Of a stretch of DNA of 64,000 bases, positions 10,531 through 19,975 are shown one piece after another. Positions within the stretch are counted from its first letter, which is position 1. The number at the start of each line of letters is the position of its first letter. Where the stretch lies: the NCBI GenBank assembly GCA_023055425.1, contig JALGPY010000003.1, positions 77,289,491 to 77,353,490 of the forward strand, written 5' to 3'. Under the pieces are notes generated by a model. That model had not been told where the DNA came from. It ran no database searches and worked only from the letters and a program-made list of their open reading frames with translations. The DNA is from Linanthus parryae (taxonomy: Eukaryota > Streptophyta > Magnoliopsida > Ericales > Polemoniaceae). The position numbers were made by a program, and so were the translations under genes.

Positions 10531-12077
10531 AAGCGGACTGGAGAAAGTCAATCTTACGTGCCATCGCGGAGGGCACAAGCAGCGAAAACTGGGCATCCAC
10601 AAAGGGGTATTGCATACATGACAAATCCCTCTATTACAAGGGCCCTGGCGGAATACTTATGCGATGCGTCTCCGAGCGAGAGGGACAGATGTTGTTAGAA
10701 AAGATTCACCAACATGCCTGCGGGGAAAGTGAGGTGTCAATCTATCGGAAAGCTCAGAGATATGGCATCCATTGGCCGGACATGTCAACGGCCGCAGCGC
10801 TGATACAAGGAAAGTGCGAGAGTTGCGCATTGATTAAAGACTCTTTACTCATTGCTCTGACCGACGATGATGCGGATTGGAGGAAACCACTTTTTGGTTT
10901 TCTTACCCAGGGTACTGTACCCGAATCAAGAAAAGAAGCTGAGAAACTAAAGAGAAAAGCAGCCCGATATGTGGTGCAAGAAAATTTGCTTCGGCGAAGA
11001 GGCCATGAAGGTAACTTGCTGCGATGTCTAGACAGCAGGGAAGCACAAGGTGGAACATCAGGGAGGTGCGAAATTATGCAGACAACTCCTCTCAATTGGA
11101 TATTTCTGGCCCACTATGGAGGCCGATTGCCGCACCAAGGTACGACGCTGCCAGGAGTGTCAATTTAAAGGTAACCTAGTGCACGCTCCCGTTGTAGATC
11201 TACATGCATTGGGAACACCGTGGCCGTTTCACACATGGGCTCTGGATTTTATTGGTCCCATTCGACCAACCTCACATGGGAATCACTTCATTCTCACCGC
11301 GACTGAGTTGTTCACCAAGTGGGTGGAAGCAATACCACTGAAAACGGAAAATGCGCTAGCTGTGGTCCATTTCATCCAAGAAAGCATCATATGCAAGTTC
11401 GGAATTCCTAAAACCATCCTTTCGGATAATGGAACTCCTTTTGTTAATCGCCAGGTGGCTGCGAAGCTAGCAGAACACAACATCAGGCAGATATGCTCCA
11501 CCCCATACTACCCGAAGGGGAATGGGCAGGCAGAAGCGACCAAAAAGATGCTGTTGAGAATTTTGAGCAAGATGGTCGCAGATGACCACAAGAAGTGGGC
11601 TGATTCTTTGAACATAGCCCTGTGGGCTTACCGGACTTCTCCAAGGACACCCACAGGGGTCTCACCATTCCTATTATGCTATGGAGCTGAGGCTGTAGTA
11701 CCTGCAGAAGTAAAGGTTAACTCTGCAAGATTGGCTTTCCACGCATTGTACGATAATCAACGCGACCATGACTTAGTCCTGCTAGAAGAAAAGCGGGAAC
11801 AAGCCAAGAGAACCAATAAGCGCTACCAAGAAAGGATTGCTCGTGCGTACAACAAAACAGTCCAACGTCGAGATTTCGCAGTTGGAGATTTGGTCTACGC
11901 GCATCTGATCATTGCATGCGAGAAGCGGCTCACCCAAAGTTCGCAGCCAATTGGGAAGGACCCTTCGAAGTCACGGAAGTCTTCGACAGTGGCTACTGCA
12001 GCATACGGAGGTTACATGGCACGACCTCAACCCCAAGCTCAGTCAATATGCGTTGGATCAAGAAGTACTATCCCTAA
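10531..12077 (+). pseudogene. Integrase of element 1, with a doubled N-terminal module
   Basis: The N-terminal zinc-binding module appears twice. The first copy starts DWRKSILRAI near 10537 and ends at CESC near 10819; the second starts DWRKPLFGFL near 10876 and ends at CQEC near 11147. The catalytic core follows (TWALDFIGPI, LSDNGTPFVN, KGNGQAEATKK, ALWAYRTSPRTPTG). The frame moves to +1 near 11050 and back near 11915, so two frameshifts break it. The C-terminal part (NWEGPFEV, MRWIKKYYP) ends at TAA 12075-12077, which I take as the true end of pol. Integrase inserts the DNA copy and made the GCACT duplication. Confidence 0.85.
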
Positions 12078-12144
12078 CTTCTCTTATTTTACGCGTTATA
12101 TTATAACGTTTACTCTATGCCCCGTATTTCCATGATTCGCATAT

Positions 12145-12226
12145 CTTCTCTCCCATATGAGAGCATTGTAATCTCATCTCTCCCATATGAGAGTTCTATA
12201 ATAAAAGACTTCTCCCAAATGAGAAT
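12145..12226 (+). repeat. Short tandem palindromes CTCCCATATGAGAG
   Basis: Starting just after pol, CTCTCCCATATGAGAG occurs twice and a diverged CTTCTCCCAAATGAGAA once, spaced by 25-35 bp. Each copy is a near-perfect palindrome that could fold as a hairpin in RNA. It is the first part of the variable 3' region of the element. Confidence 0.7.
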
Positions 12227-12280
12227 TTTATACTTCTAGCTGTTTTTATCGCTTCATTTAGTCAAATAATATTGTTAACG

Positions 12281-12775
12281 AAAGCCTATCTTCTACGATA
12301 GCAACTCATGCGAATACGATCTTAATTGATCCTTTTTAAGCCTATCTGTCACGATAGCAGCCGATGCAAGTGCGATCTTAATTGATCGTCTAAGCCTATC
12401 TGCCACGATAGTAGCCCATGCGAAAATGATCTTAATTGATCTTTTTTTTAAGCCTATCTGTCACGATAGCAGCCGATGCAAGTGCGATCTTAATAGATCC
12501 TCTAAGCCTATCTGCCACGATAGCAGCCCACGCGAAAATGATCTTAATTGATCTTCTAAGCCTATCTTATATGATAGCAGCCTGTGCGAACATGATCTTG
12601 AATGATCTTTCAAGCCTATCTGCCGCGATAGCAACGCTATACAAATGCGATTTTAAAATCGTTCTTAAGTCTATTTGCCATGACAGCAGCATTATGCAAG
12701 ATGATCTTAAACGATCTACAAAAGTCTATCTGGTGAGATAGTATCTGCACTTGAATCTAAGACAAGTCACAAGGC
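12281..12775 (+). repeat. Tandem array of about nine 54-58 bp hairpin units
   Basis: Copies of GCCTATC start at 12284, 12340, 12394, 12452, 12506, 12560 and 12614, with diverged GTCTAT(C/T) starts at 12669 and 12724. Each unit holds two inverted pairs: CTATC...GATAG and GATC(TTAATT)GATC. Copies in the middle are most alike, those at the right edge more diverged, the usual pattern of a tandem array kept alike by unequal exchange. It lies between the pol stop and the end of the antisense gene. The 3' region of Tat/Ogre elements is known to seed satellite repeats. Confidence 0.85.
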
Positions 12776-14164
12776 TACCAGTCAAGGTAGCACAGCTGCG
12801 TAAACACGATCTCGAACGATCTAAAAACATATTCAAACGACAGTGCAAAGTGTGTATATAGCACTACAAAAGGTGAAATTTGCCAATACGCATGCGGAAT
12901 TGTAATTTGTTGTAACAAGACACAAAACTTACAAAACGCTTTATCATTATGAGTCAAAAAAAGACTTGCAATTTATCTGTCTAGATAACAGCTTACAAGC
13001 GAAAAAGATCAGTTCAAGCTAACTACGCAGCCAACATGGCTCGCAATATATCTACATAGTAACTCGCATAAAGAAGTTACTCATCGCGGGAATCCTAGCT
13101 GAAAAAGGAAAGACCTAATGGTTCTAGCACAAGCTATGCGATACAAAGACTTGCGACCAGAGGTCTGTAGCCAGCTGGGTCTTGCTATAAAATGAACGGC
13201 CTACAAACGCCACGAAGGCTATGCCACGATGTATTCAAGATCCCAGAATCTGGCAAGGCCATTCTTTGGCCTTACACCCAAGAGAAGTTCCTGAGGAACC
13301 ACCTCTTCCGGCGTATGCGGCTGTGAAGAACAGGGGAGCAGTCATTCCTCGGGCAATGGGCTCCTTGTCCACGGAAACGAACACAATGGCTCGCCACCCT
13401 GAGCTCAAGAACGTGGGGGCAATAAATTCTCCTACGGGCATGCTGGAGGAGAATACCACCGTTCATTACGAGTCGATAGCAAGGTCACTACGGCGCTGCA
13501 CCTCGCCGAGAGGCGGCCGGAAACATGACCTGCAAGCATAATAGACGAAGAAAATTCTTCGAACAAATGTGAGGTATTATCTGCATCTTCTCTATGAAAG
13601 TTACAAAGATCAGTAAGACTTATAAAGCGGATCATGGAAACTATTTCTATAGCACAAAGCGCAAACTCAGGTTTCACAACTTGAAGTTGCCATGAATCAA
13701 CGAAAAACAAGCATTGAAGTCAGCAATCGTAAGGACTCAAGGCAAACCACATTTTGGGATGAAGAACCCAAATAGCAATAGGCAGGGGTTTATATAGACC
13801 TTGCGGAGACTCTTCGGTTGCCAAGATGAGTCAGCAGAATTTGAAAAGAGGGTAAGGTCAATCACTTACGCCTTGAAAAGCGGTAACAATCAATTACCCT
13901 ACTAAAGGCTACGACGATTCGGTTGCGTATCCTAATTAATGACGGATAGTCATGATACGGATGGACTTCCCAAGGAAGGCGTGCTTATCTAATGAATAAT
14001 TAGCGCGAAAATCAAGGCGGAGTATCAATTGCTGACGTCATAAATTGATATACACAGAGATATTCGAGCAAATCCTGGAAAGGGCAAAACGGGCACTTCA
14101 AGTCTTTTTAAAAAAAAAACGGGGGAGAAACCCTAGCAACATTACAGTAATGTTTTGCTACTTT
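12776..14164. other. Spacer between tandem array and antisense gene
   Basis: Frames of 60-106 codons lie on both strands around 13221-13710, but none has recognisable similarity and they overlap each other. On the minus strand this is the region downstream of the antisense gene stop, so it should hold its 3' UTR and poly(A) site. I cannot place a signal with confidence. Confidence 0.4.
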
Positions 14165-14640
14165 TCAAAACAAGCCTTTTATCAAGGAATCGTTAGGAGT
14201 AAACTGACGGCTAATATTTTTTATTTGCTCTACTTCTTGTTTCAATTGCTCGCATTTGGCATTCATCTCATGAAAAAGCTTCATAGCTTCTTCAACCTTT
14301 TGCCTTTGCTGCTCTACCTTCTGCTTCTCAGCTGCGAGGTTTTGGTGGCCGCGTTTCAAAGTCACGGCTGCGCGAATCAGGGTAACTCTTTTCATAAGAA
14401 ACTTGAAGCCCAGCTTGCCTTGAACTTTGGCAAGAAGATTTTGGCACATGCCAAAAAGCAATTCCGCGCTCTGAGGAGAAATGGTCGCAGGTGTGGTTGC
14501 GGGCAGCTGCTCCAAAATCCAAATGGCCTCAGTAAGAAATAGCCTCCTATCGAAGGGCCGTATCTCCAGAGATCTCATAAATGATTGGGGGTAGGTAAGG
14601 CGCATTCGAACTAGCCAGTCCACGTCGGCTTGCTTCAAAC
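14165..14640 (-). pseudogene. Antisense gene exon 6 (terminal, coiled coil)
   Basis: The acceptor is TTCCTTTAG|GTTTGA at 14641/14640 and the stop TGA at 14167-14165. It encodes 158 residues. Residues from about LAAEKQKVEQQRQKVEEAM to LKQEVEQIKN show strong heptad character and should form a coiled coil, which could mediate self-association. Confidence 0.7.
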
Positions 14641-14721
14641 CTAAAGGAATGTCAAAGCCAAGTTAGACTATCAAACTCGCAAATGAAGAATGCAAGATGC
14701 GAACAGCAAATCACGACATAC

Positions 14722-15213
14722 CAGTTCCTTCAAGGATCTCGCGCAGAGAAGGAATGCGCATTGTTGGGGTAGTTGAAGACTGTCCTCGCTCCATTGCCCT
14801 TTCATCAGCCGCGAGCTCTAACTCCTCATAGTTGGGGGGAAGAGTATAAGCCGCGCTAGGTGCGATTGCAGCCCCGACCTGCGAACCCCAAAAGTTCCAC
14901 GCAGGAAGAGGTGCCGCAGGCTCAGTCATTGCCGGGGGCATGGAAGTAGCAGAAGTTGCAGCTTGACGAGGAATATCTTCAGGTGCGACAGCATCAGCAG
15001 CATTCGTTCCTATTTCCTCAGCACCAGTATGGGCATCTTCCTCCATCAACACAGTGTCAGCCTCGGCATCATCAGAAAGTTCGATGACGTCTTCAAGGGG
15101 CTCTCCTGCATATTCAGCAGCTGCAACGGGCTTCTCGGTATGAGAACTCGGCACCGGGACATAGGACGCAGAAGGCTGACTCCTTTGCTCCAACACGGGT
15201 TCTGCAGAATTGC
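14722..15213 (-). pseudogene. Antisense gene exon 5
   Basis: The acceptor is TTGTATCGCAG|GCAATT at 15214/15213 and the donor GAACTG|GTATGT at 14722/14721. It encodes 164 residues, acidic and Ala/Pro-rich, low complexity, with no known domain. No stop in the chosen frame. Confidence 0.65.
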
Positions 15214-15293
15214 CTGCGATACAAAATGCGATGGTGTGAGGTAACTTGTGTCGTACGTTATTTTACTATCTTTGTTAAGATAAGAGATGGCAC

Positions 15294-15398
15294 CTCCACG
15301 CGAAGGTGGGATTGCAGTATCCTCGTCATACGCTAAGGACGTGGAACCTTGCCCTATTAACGTGTCTTCGTTAAGCATGTCTTTAAAGTGAGCGTGAC
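15294..15398 (-). pseudogene. Antisense gene exon 4
   Basis: This is a small exon of 105 nt. The acceptor is CGCCCCAG|GTCACG at 15399/15398. I prefer the donor GGAG|GTGCCA at 15294/15293 because it keeps phase and gives an 80 bp intron like its neighbours. A second phase-compatible donor at 15267/15266 would leave only 53 bp. Confidence 0.55.
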
Positions 15399-15474
15399 CT
15401 GGGGCGCGAAGAAACCAGTCATAATTATGATTTAGGTGCTAAGCCTAGTTCTCACATATTGTCCAAACGATTAC

Positions 15475-15945
15475 CTGAGGGTTCACCGCACTTGCCTACT
15501 AGCCAATGGCGAATGTCAGCTTTTGACACACCGTGCTTTAATGCACCAACAATAACATCTCGATAAGTTACTGCGAGATTAAAAATCTCACCTTCATCGC
15601 CGCCTGCAATTTCTTCAAAATCTGCTTGGGCTCGCTCTAAGGCTGCCGCATCTTCTGCTGGAGCCACATCCTCCTCTTCCACTTGAGGAGCCACCTCTTC
15701 GGGAAGCACATCCTCCTCATCGGTTGGACGCACTAAGTCGTCGACGTGTTGTTCTTCTAGGCTCCTCTGCTTCACGCGTTCGAGCTCCTCTTCCTCTCGC
15801 TTCCTTCTTCTTTCAGCAGCCTCCGCAGCTGTCCTCCTGGACTCGGCGAGAATGTCCTCGCTTATGGTTTCATCAGAAACGCCACCATGAGAACCTCTCT
15901 TCTGCTTCTTGGCCAAGAGGCCACCGATGGTCTCGTCATCATCAT
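15475..15945 (-). pseudogene. Antisense gene exon 3
   Basis: The acceptor is CTTCTTCGCAG|ATGATG at 15946/15945 and the donor CCCTCAG|GTAATC at 15475/15474. It encodes about 157 residues: an Arg/Glu-rich probable coiled coil (RRTAAEAAERRRKREEEELE) then an acidic segment and a more ordered end (NLAVTYRDVIVGALKHG). No stop in the chosen frame. Confidence 0.7.
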
Positions 15946-16020
15946 CTGCGAAGAAGCAATTCGTTTAAACCAGATTACAGAAGAATTAAGATAGTGAGAA
16001 GAGAAGTACGATAAAGATAC

Positions 16021-16519
16021 CTCCTGATTCTTCCTCATATGTCGCATCTTCCTCTCTGATATCTTCAACTTTTTCTTCTTCTTCTTTATCTCCTTCTCTT
16101 GGCTCCCGCCTCTCCTCTTCTTCCTCCTGGCCGAATGGAACGAAGGTCTCCACTGCGAGCTCCTTCCGCGCTTTACCGGTCATGCGACCTTTACCTTTGT
16201 CCCTGGCAGAAAGGGGCCTCGCATGAGGGGAAGTCGGAGCGCTTCTAGGGGAAGAAATTGTAATTCCTCTTTGCTTGGGCCTCTTCTCTCGTGGCACAGC
16301 AGTCTCCGGAGGAGACGGATCGTCTCTAGGGGGAGACAAGGCTGGGGTATTGTCTATCAGCGAATCGGCAAAAGCATTCATGACCTCGCGTATCCTGGCC
16401 TCGACCTCGGGATCCATTCTCGATGCCAGCCGAAACGGCTGTCTTTGCCTTCTTGAAGTAACAATGGTAGTAACCAGCGATTTGGAACGCTCACCAGATG
16501 CAAACCTCCGCACATGGCA
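16021..16519 (-). pseudogene. Antisense gene exon 2
   Basis: The acceptor is ACTGTAG|TGCCATG at 16520/16519 and the donor GAATCAGGAG|GTATCT at 16021/16020. It encodes about 166 residues. The middle is rich in Pro, Ser, Arg and Lys (KRPKQRGITISSPRSAP, DKGKGRMTGKARKEL), plausible as a nuclear localisation region. The end is a long Glu/Arg-rich acidic stretch. No stop in the chosen frame. Confidence 0.7.
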
Positions 16520-16597
16520 CTACAGTAAAAAGTGTAATATAAAGTCTTCAGTATATTGAAGTAAAGAAGCTTAGCGTGTGCAAGAGAAGTTGCTTAC

Positions 16598-18478
16598 CTT
16601 TGCAAAAGTTTCGCTGTATCTGATGACATGCGAGTCGAATTTTCTAACCGCAGCAATCTTTTCATCTAGAATGATGGAGGGACACAGATGGTTCTCGCGA
16701 TCTAGCAATGAGTAGCAACCATACTCAGACTCGTCCAAGCTACAATTAGGACGAAAAGGAAAAGAATTCCTTTTGATCACAGGAGCTCTGCTTGGCTGGG
16801 GAATCGACTGCGTCTCAAACCTTGTCTGCTGAGCGTTCCAGTATGCGAGCCAGTTTTTGGAACAGCCGCCTTCACGGTTACCTGCAGGTTGCTCGAAGGG
16901 GAGGTTGCTCAGCAAGACTGTTTTACACTCTTTTGACAACAAACGCTTATAGCAGCCTCGGATGATAGACTGCGGCCAGATTGATGGCGCCACTGCATCG
17001 AAGCCGAATCGGGGAGAAACGCGAGTGGGATCAACATCCACGGTAAGCCTCTCGTACCTTGGCGCGAGCTCGCGAACATGCTCTGCGAGAGCAGGAAGGG
17101 AGCCTCGCAGGCACGAGCAAAAGAATTCACGATAGCGCTCGTGGAAATGCTCTCCACCTTCGAAGAGGAGCTCTTCTGAAAAGACAACACCCTTAGAAGG
17201 ATACAGTTATGGAAACCATCGCACGTTTTCAATACGCATGGCATAGGGCCTGGCTATGAACTCTTCTCGATTTTCACACATCAGGCTCCAGACGCACTTG
17301 GGGTAGTTTGTTCCGAACCACTTCGCAGCTCTGCCGCTGTTACGTTCCTCTTCCGTGCTTGGGGGACACCATTTGCTGGGCTTGGAAGCGACTGGAGAAT
17401 AAGAGGGCCATCGCTCGAAGACCCACATTGTCAAGAAAGCAATGTTGATGTAAGTCAGTATGTCGAGGCGGCCACGCGACTCCTTCATCGCCACAACCAG
17501 CTGATCCAATCTGTAGTACAGTGTGCCCAAGACTACAGGTCCGAGTGCGACCTTCTGACCAAGGGCCAACTTCACAGCAAGAGGCAGAACGTGGTAAAAG
17601 ACTCAATCGTGCGGGTGGCCATCAATTAAATACCTCGACAACCAGGCACAGAGGAAGGCGCACAGGGTCAAGTGATAACCCTTGCCATCCACATAGTTCT
17701 TAGCCATCGGGTTTCGACTCAGAAGCTTCTTGGTGATACTGCTGTTCGCATAGTCACGGAAAAAGTACTGGACCCACTTGTTCCAGGTATTCTTCGCAGA
17801 TGTGTCAACCAACTGCCAGTCAGGAAGGACTTCTGTAGGAGTCCATCGGGTGGAAATTTTCTTCACCTCTGCCAAGCACTCCTCCATCTGCGTGTACAGA
17901 GCGAGCTCCGCATCCGTTCTCAATGGACTCAAAGGATCCACCTCACCCATGGGAGATAGATCGTACAGCATGTGCACGTCCTCGAGCGTGGGGGCAGCCT
18001 CGAACTCAGCAAAATGGAAGGTGTGAATCGCAGGCGAGTAGCGGGAGAGAAGGTTTAGAAGCATGGACTGATCCAGCTTCACGGCAGCACCCTTCATAGC
18101 ACGAACTGCGAAATATATTCCAGCATCGTTCAAAGTCACAGCATGATTGGTCAACAGATGGTCAATCCACTAATCCATGTAGTCCAATTTCTGAACAAAA
18201 GCTTGGGTGGAAATCGCAGTATACGGGAAGTACCCATTTTCGACTCCCAATCGAACCACGTCTTCGGAGCCAATCAATTCGAGCAAGGCCGAGTTAACTG
18301 GAGGGGTTAATGTTTGCAACCCTTCACCACAGACAGGGGCAGGCAGTTTCTTTGCCTTAACCCTAGCATGGTAGAAGTCTTTGCCACCCAGGTAGGGGGC
18401 TTTTCGCCATAGAGCTTGCGGCAGATCAGGTATTTCTTCGTCCTCCTTAGTGGGTCTAGTTCCTTTTGTTTTTGCCAT
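16598..18478 (-). pseudogene. Antisense gene exon 1 (PMD-like domain)
   Basis: This exon has 627 codons from ATG 18478 to the donor AAG|GTAAGC at 16597. The PMD-like part spans about codons 105-480, with TLEDVHMLYDLSPMGE near codon 160 and TYINIAFLTMWVFERWP near codon 350. Codons 103, 292 and 424 are stops (TAG, TGA, TAA); each is one base from a sense codon, and the frame is otherwise kept across all three. That suggests recent point mutation rather than long decay. Confidence 0.75.
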
Positions 18479-19210
18479 TCCTGCGGAAAAGCAAGAAAAA
18501 AAGGGGGGAGAAATATGCACACTTCAGTTTGAATTTCGAGATTCAAGATCTATGGGAAGAAAGATGAACAGTCTGGCACCAATTTCAGAAATTAGAAATT
18601 GGAATCGTTTGCATTATCAGGGATTTGAAAAGCTCTACATTCAAGGTCTTTATCATTGGGGGATCAAATCGAAATTGGGTTCAAAGATTGTGAGCCTCTT
18701 CACAAGTTTTCAGGAGATAATATGTCATGGGTTTGCAGATCCAACGCAGTTCAAAGCATATACTGGCATATTAAATCAATATTGAACAAGGCCAACCTTG
18801 TTTCTGTAAAGCTTGCCTGGATGCAGACAATTGAAGAAGACGATTTGCAATTTTGAACTGGTGATTGATTATCTGAATCTGGTCTCGAAGACTTTCGGGT
18901 ATCATCCACTTTTTGAGAAAGAAGTGATGCTTTGCAACAATGGAGAGTACAGAGTATTTATCCAAAAACAATGAAGGGTTGCGTCCTTTCAGTAGTCGAA
19001 TCGCAACCGTCACCGTCGAATCGCGCAATCACAGGACAAGCAGACGTCACGCCTAAAACCCTAAAGGCCAGACGGCACGACTCTAGGGGTTTTAGGTCAT
19101 AATGGCACGCATGGGGGCTGAACCTACATACATTTGAATTGGTGCGTGGTGGCGACGCGTATGTTGGTTTCTGCGCATGGAAGTCAATCCGGCTATGAGT
19201 CTTCACGCGT
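18479..19210. promoter_or_regulatory. Upstream region of the antisense gene
   Basis: No frame here is convincing on either strand. On the minus strand ATAAATAC at 18961-18954 is a TATA-like box 476 bp before the antisense ATG, so this stretch is the natural place for its promoter and 5' UTR. The box is a short AT motif and could be chance. Confidence 0.35.
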
Positions 19211-19224
19211 AGAAAGGGGGCTAA
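19211..19224 (+). other. Polypurine tract of element 1
   Basis: AGAAAGGGGG at 19211-19220, followed by CTAA, lies just before the TG of the 3' LTR. It is the RNase H-resistant primer for plus-strand synthesis. Confidence 0.8.
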
Positions 19225-19851
19225 TGTAGATAGTGCTTTCTGAGCTGACAGATCTTGGCCACGTGGCAACCATCTAGCACACCATATTGTGCTCCACACA
19301 CACTGCATCACCAGCCGCGCTGATCCATGTGGGGGCTGCGAGACAGGGCCCTCGCATAACACTGCACGGGATTTGTAGGGACTTAGTGGTTTGGAGGCTA
19401 GAGTAAGTCTTGTCGCGTGCGAGCCAAGCCCGCGCGCGACCTTTAGTAACTGCTTTTGAGAGATTTATGGCACGAGCTCCATAAACCCTGTCAATCCGGT
19501 AAAACCCGGTCAACCCCATAGCGGTTCCGGTATTCGCGCATAACGTGCTGTAACGGTCCCTATATATGAGGACAAACGTGCCGTTGTGGTTAAGCTAATT
19601 AAGCCGCCATTGATGGGAGCATTAACCACACTACAACGGTCACATTCTCCGTTATATATAGGACGTTAATCCTTCCATACAAGGAGAACACACTAGCCAT
19701 ACGCGGAAGCTCTGTCAAACCCCTGTCTCTCTCTCAGACATTAATACTGCCTTACTCTCTCCCTACACACAACCCAACTCTTCCTGTGCTATTTCCGATC
19801 CCCTACTTACGGTGTACACAGAGTACTCCCCGCCGGAATCTCTTGTGCACA
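19225..19851 (+). repeat. 3' LTR of element 1
   Basis: It is 627 bp, starts TGTAGATAGTGC, ends TTGTGCACA and pairs with 5090-5716. It would supply the poly(A) signal. Confidence 0.95.
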
Positions 19852-19975
19852 GCACTCTCAATAATTTCCTACTCTATGGGTGTCAACAAGAAATGATGAA
19901 CAATAAGTTTGCACAACTAAGTGAAAATTTTAAAATATTACTATTCGACGCCTATAGAAATTCCACGGTGTTTCA
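19852..19975 (-). repeat. LTR copy A, right part (starts with target duplication GCACT)
   Basis: After GCACT (19852-19856) the sequence aligns with 23334-23461, continuing the LTR that stopped at 5089. On the minus strand the LTR begins TGAAACACC at 19975, the counterpart of TGTAACACCC at 23461 in copy B. Confidence 0.6.

Larger units (their letters stand above)
14165..18478 (-). pseudogene. Antisense six-exon gene with plant mobile domain-like region
   Basis: The predicted exons on the minus strand are 18478-16598, 16519-16021, 15945-15475, 15398-15294, 15213-14722 and 14640-14165. The introns are 78, 75, 76, 80 and 81 bp, all GT-AG. Phases match at all five junctions, and the sum is 3924 nt, 1308 codons with the stop. 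I chose ATG 18478 (MAKTKGTRP) as the first in-frame start after an upstream region rich in stops. Exon 1 encodes a PMD-like domain: FHFAEFEAAPTLEDVHMLY and WVFERWP fit the MAIN/MAIL family pattern. The rest is charged and coiled-coil. PMD proteins are plant nuclear factors, and the domain is also known in transposons. In-frame stops at 18172-18170, 17605-17603 and 17209-17207 break this copy. The domain call rests on motif memory, not a search. Confidence 0.75.
5090..19851 (+). mobile_element. Element 1: complete Ty3/gypsy Tat-lineage retrotransposon
   Basis: This 14,762 bp element has two 627 bp LTRs beginning TG and ending CA, a five-base target duplication, a primer site at 5720 and a purine tract at 19211-19220. 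Domain order is gag, protease, RT, RNase H, a second RNase H and integrase, which is Ty3/gypsy order; the second RNase H and large size point to the Tat clade. About 7 kb separates the pol stop (12077) from the 3' LTR and holds a tandem array and an antisense spliced gene. By eye I count about 20 substitutions and no net indel between the LTRs, so the insertion is fairly young. Stops in gag-pol make it non-autonomous. Confidence 0.93.

Noticed and set aside
13221..13541. Plus-strand ORF of 106 codons in the element 1 spacer
   Set aside because: No similarity recognised, overlapped by minus-strand frames of equal quality. Kept as spacer.
18154..18520. Two separate small genes on the minus strand, one ending at 18170 and one starting at 18154
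   Set aside because: Both are in the same frame with a single TAG between them and domain text running through, so they are one exon with a stop.
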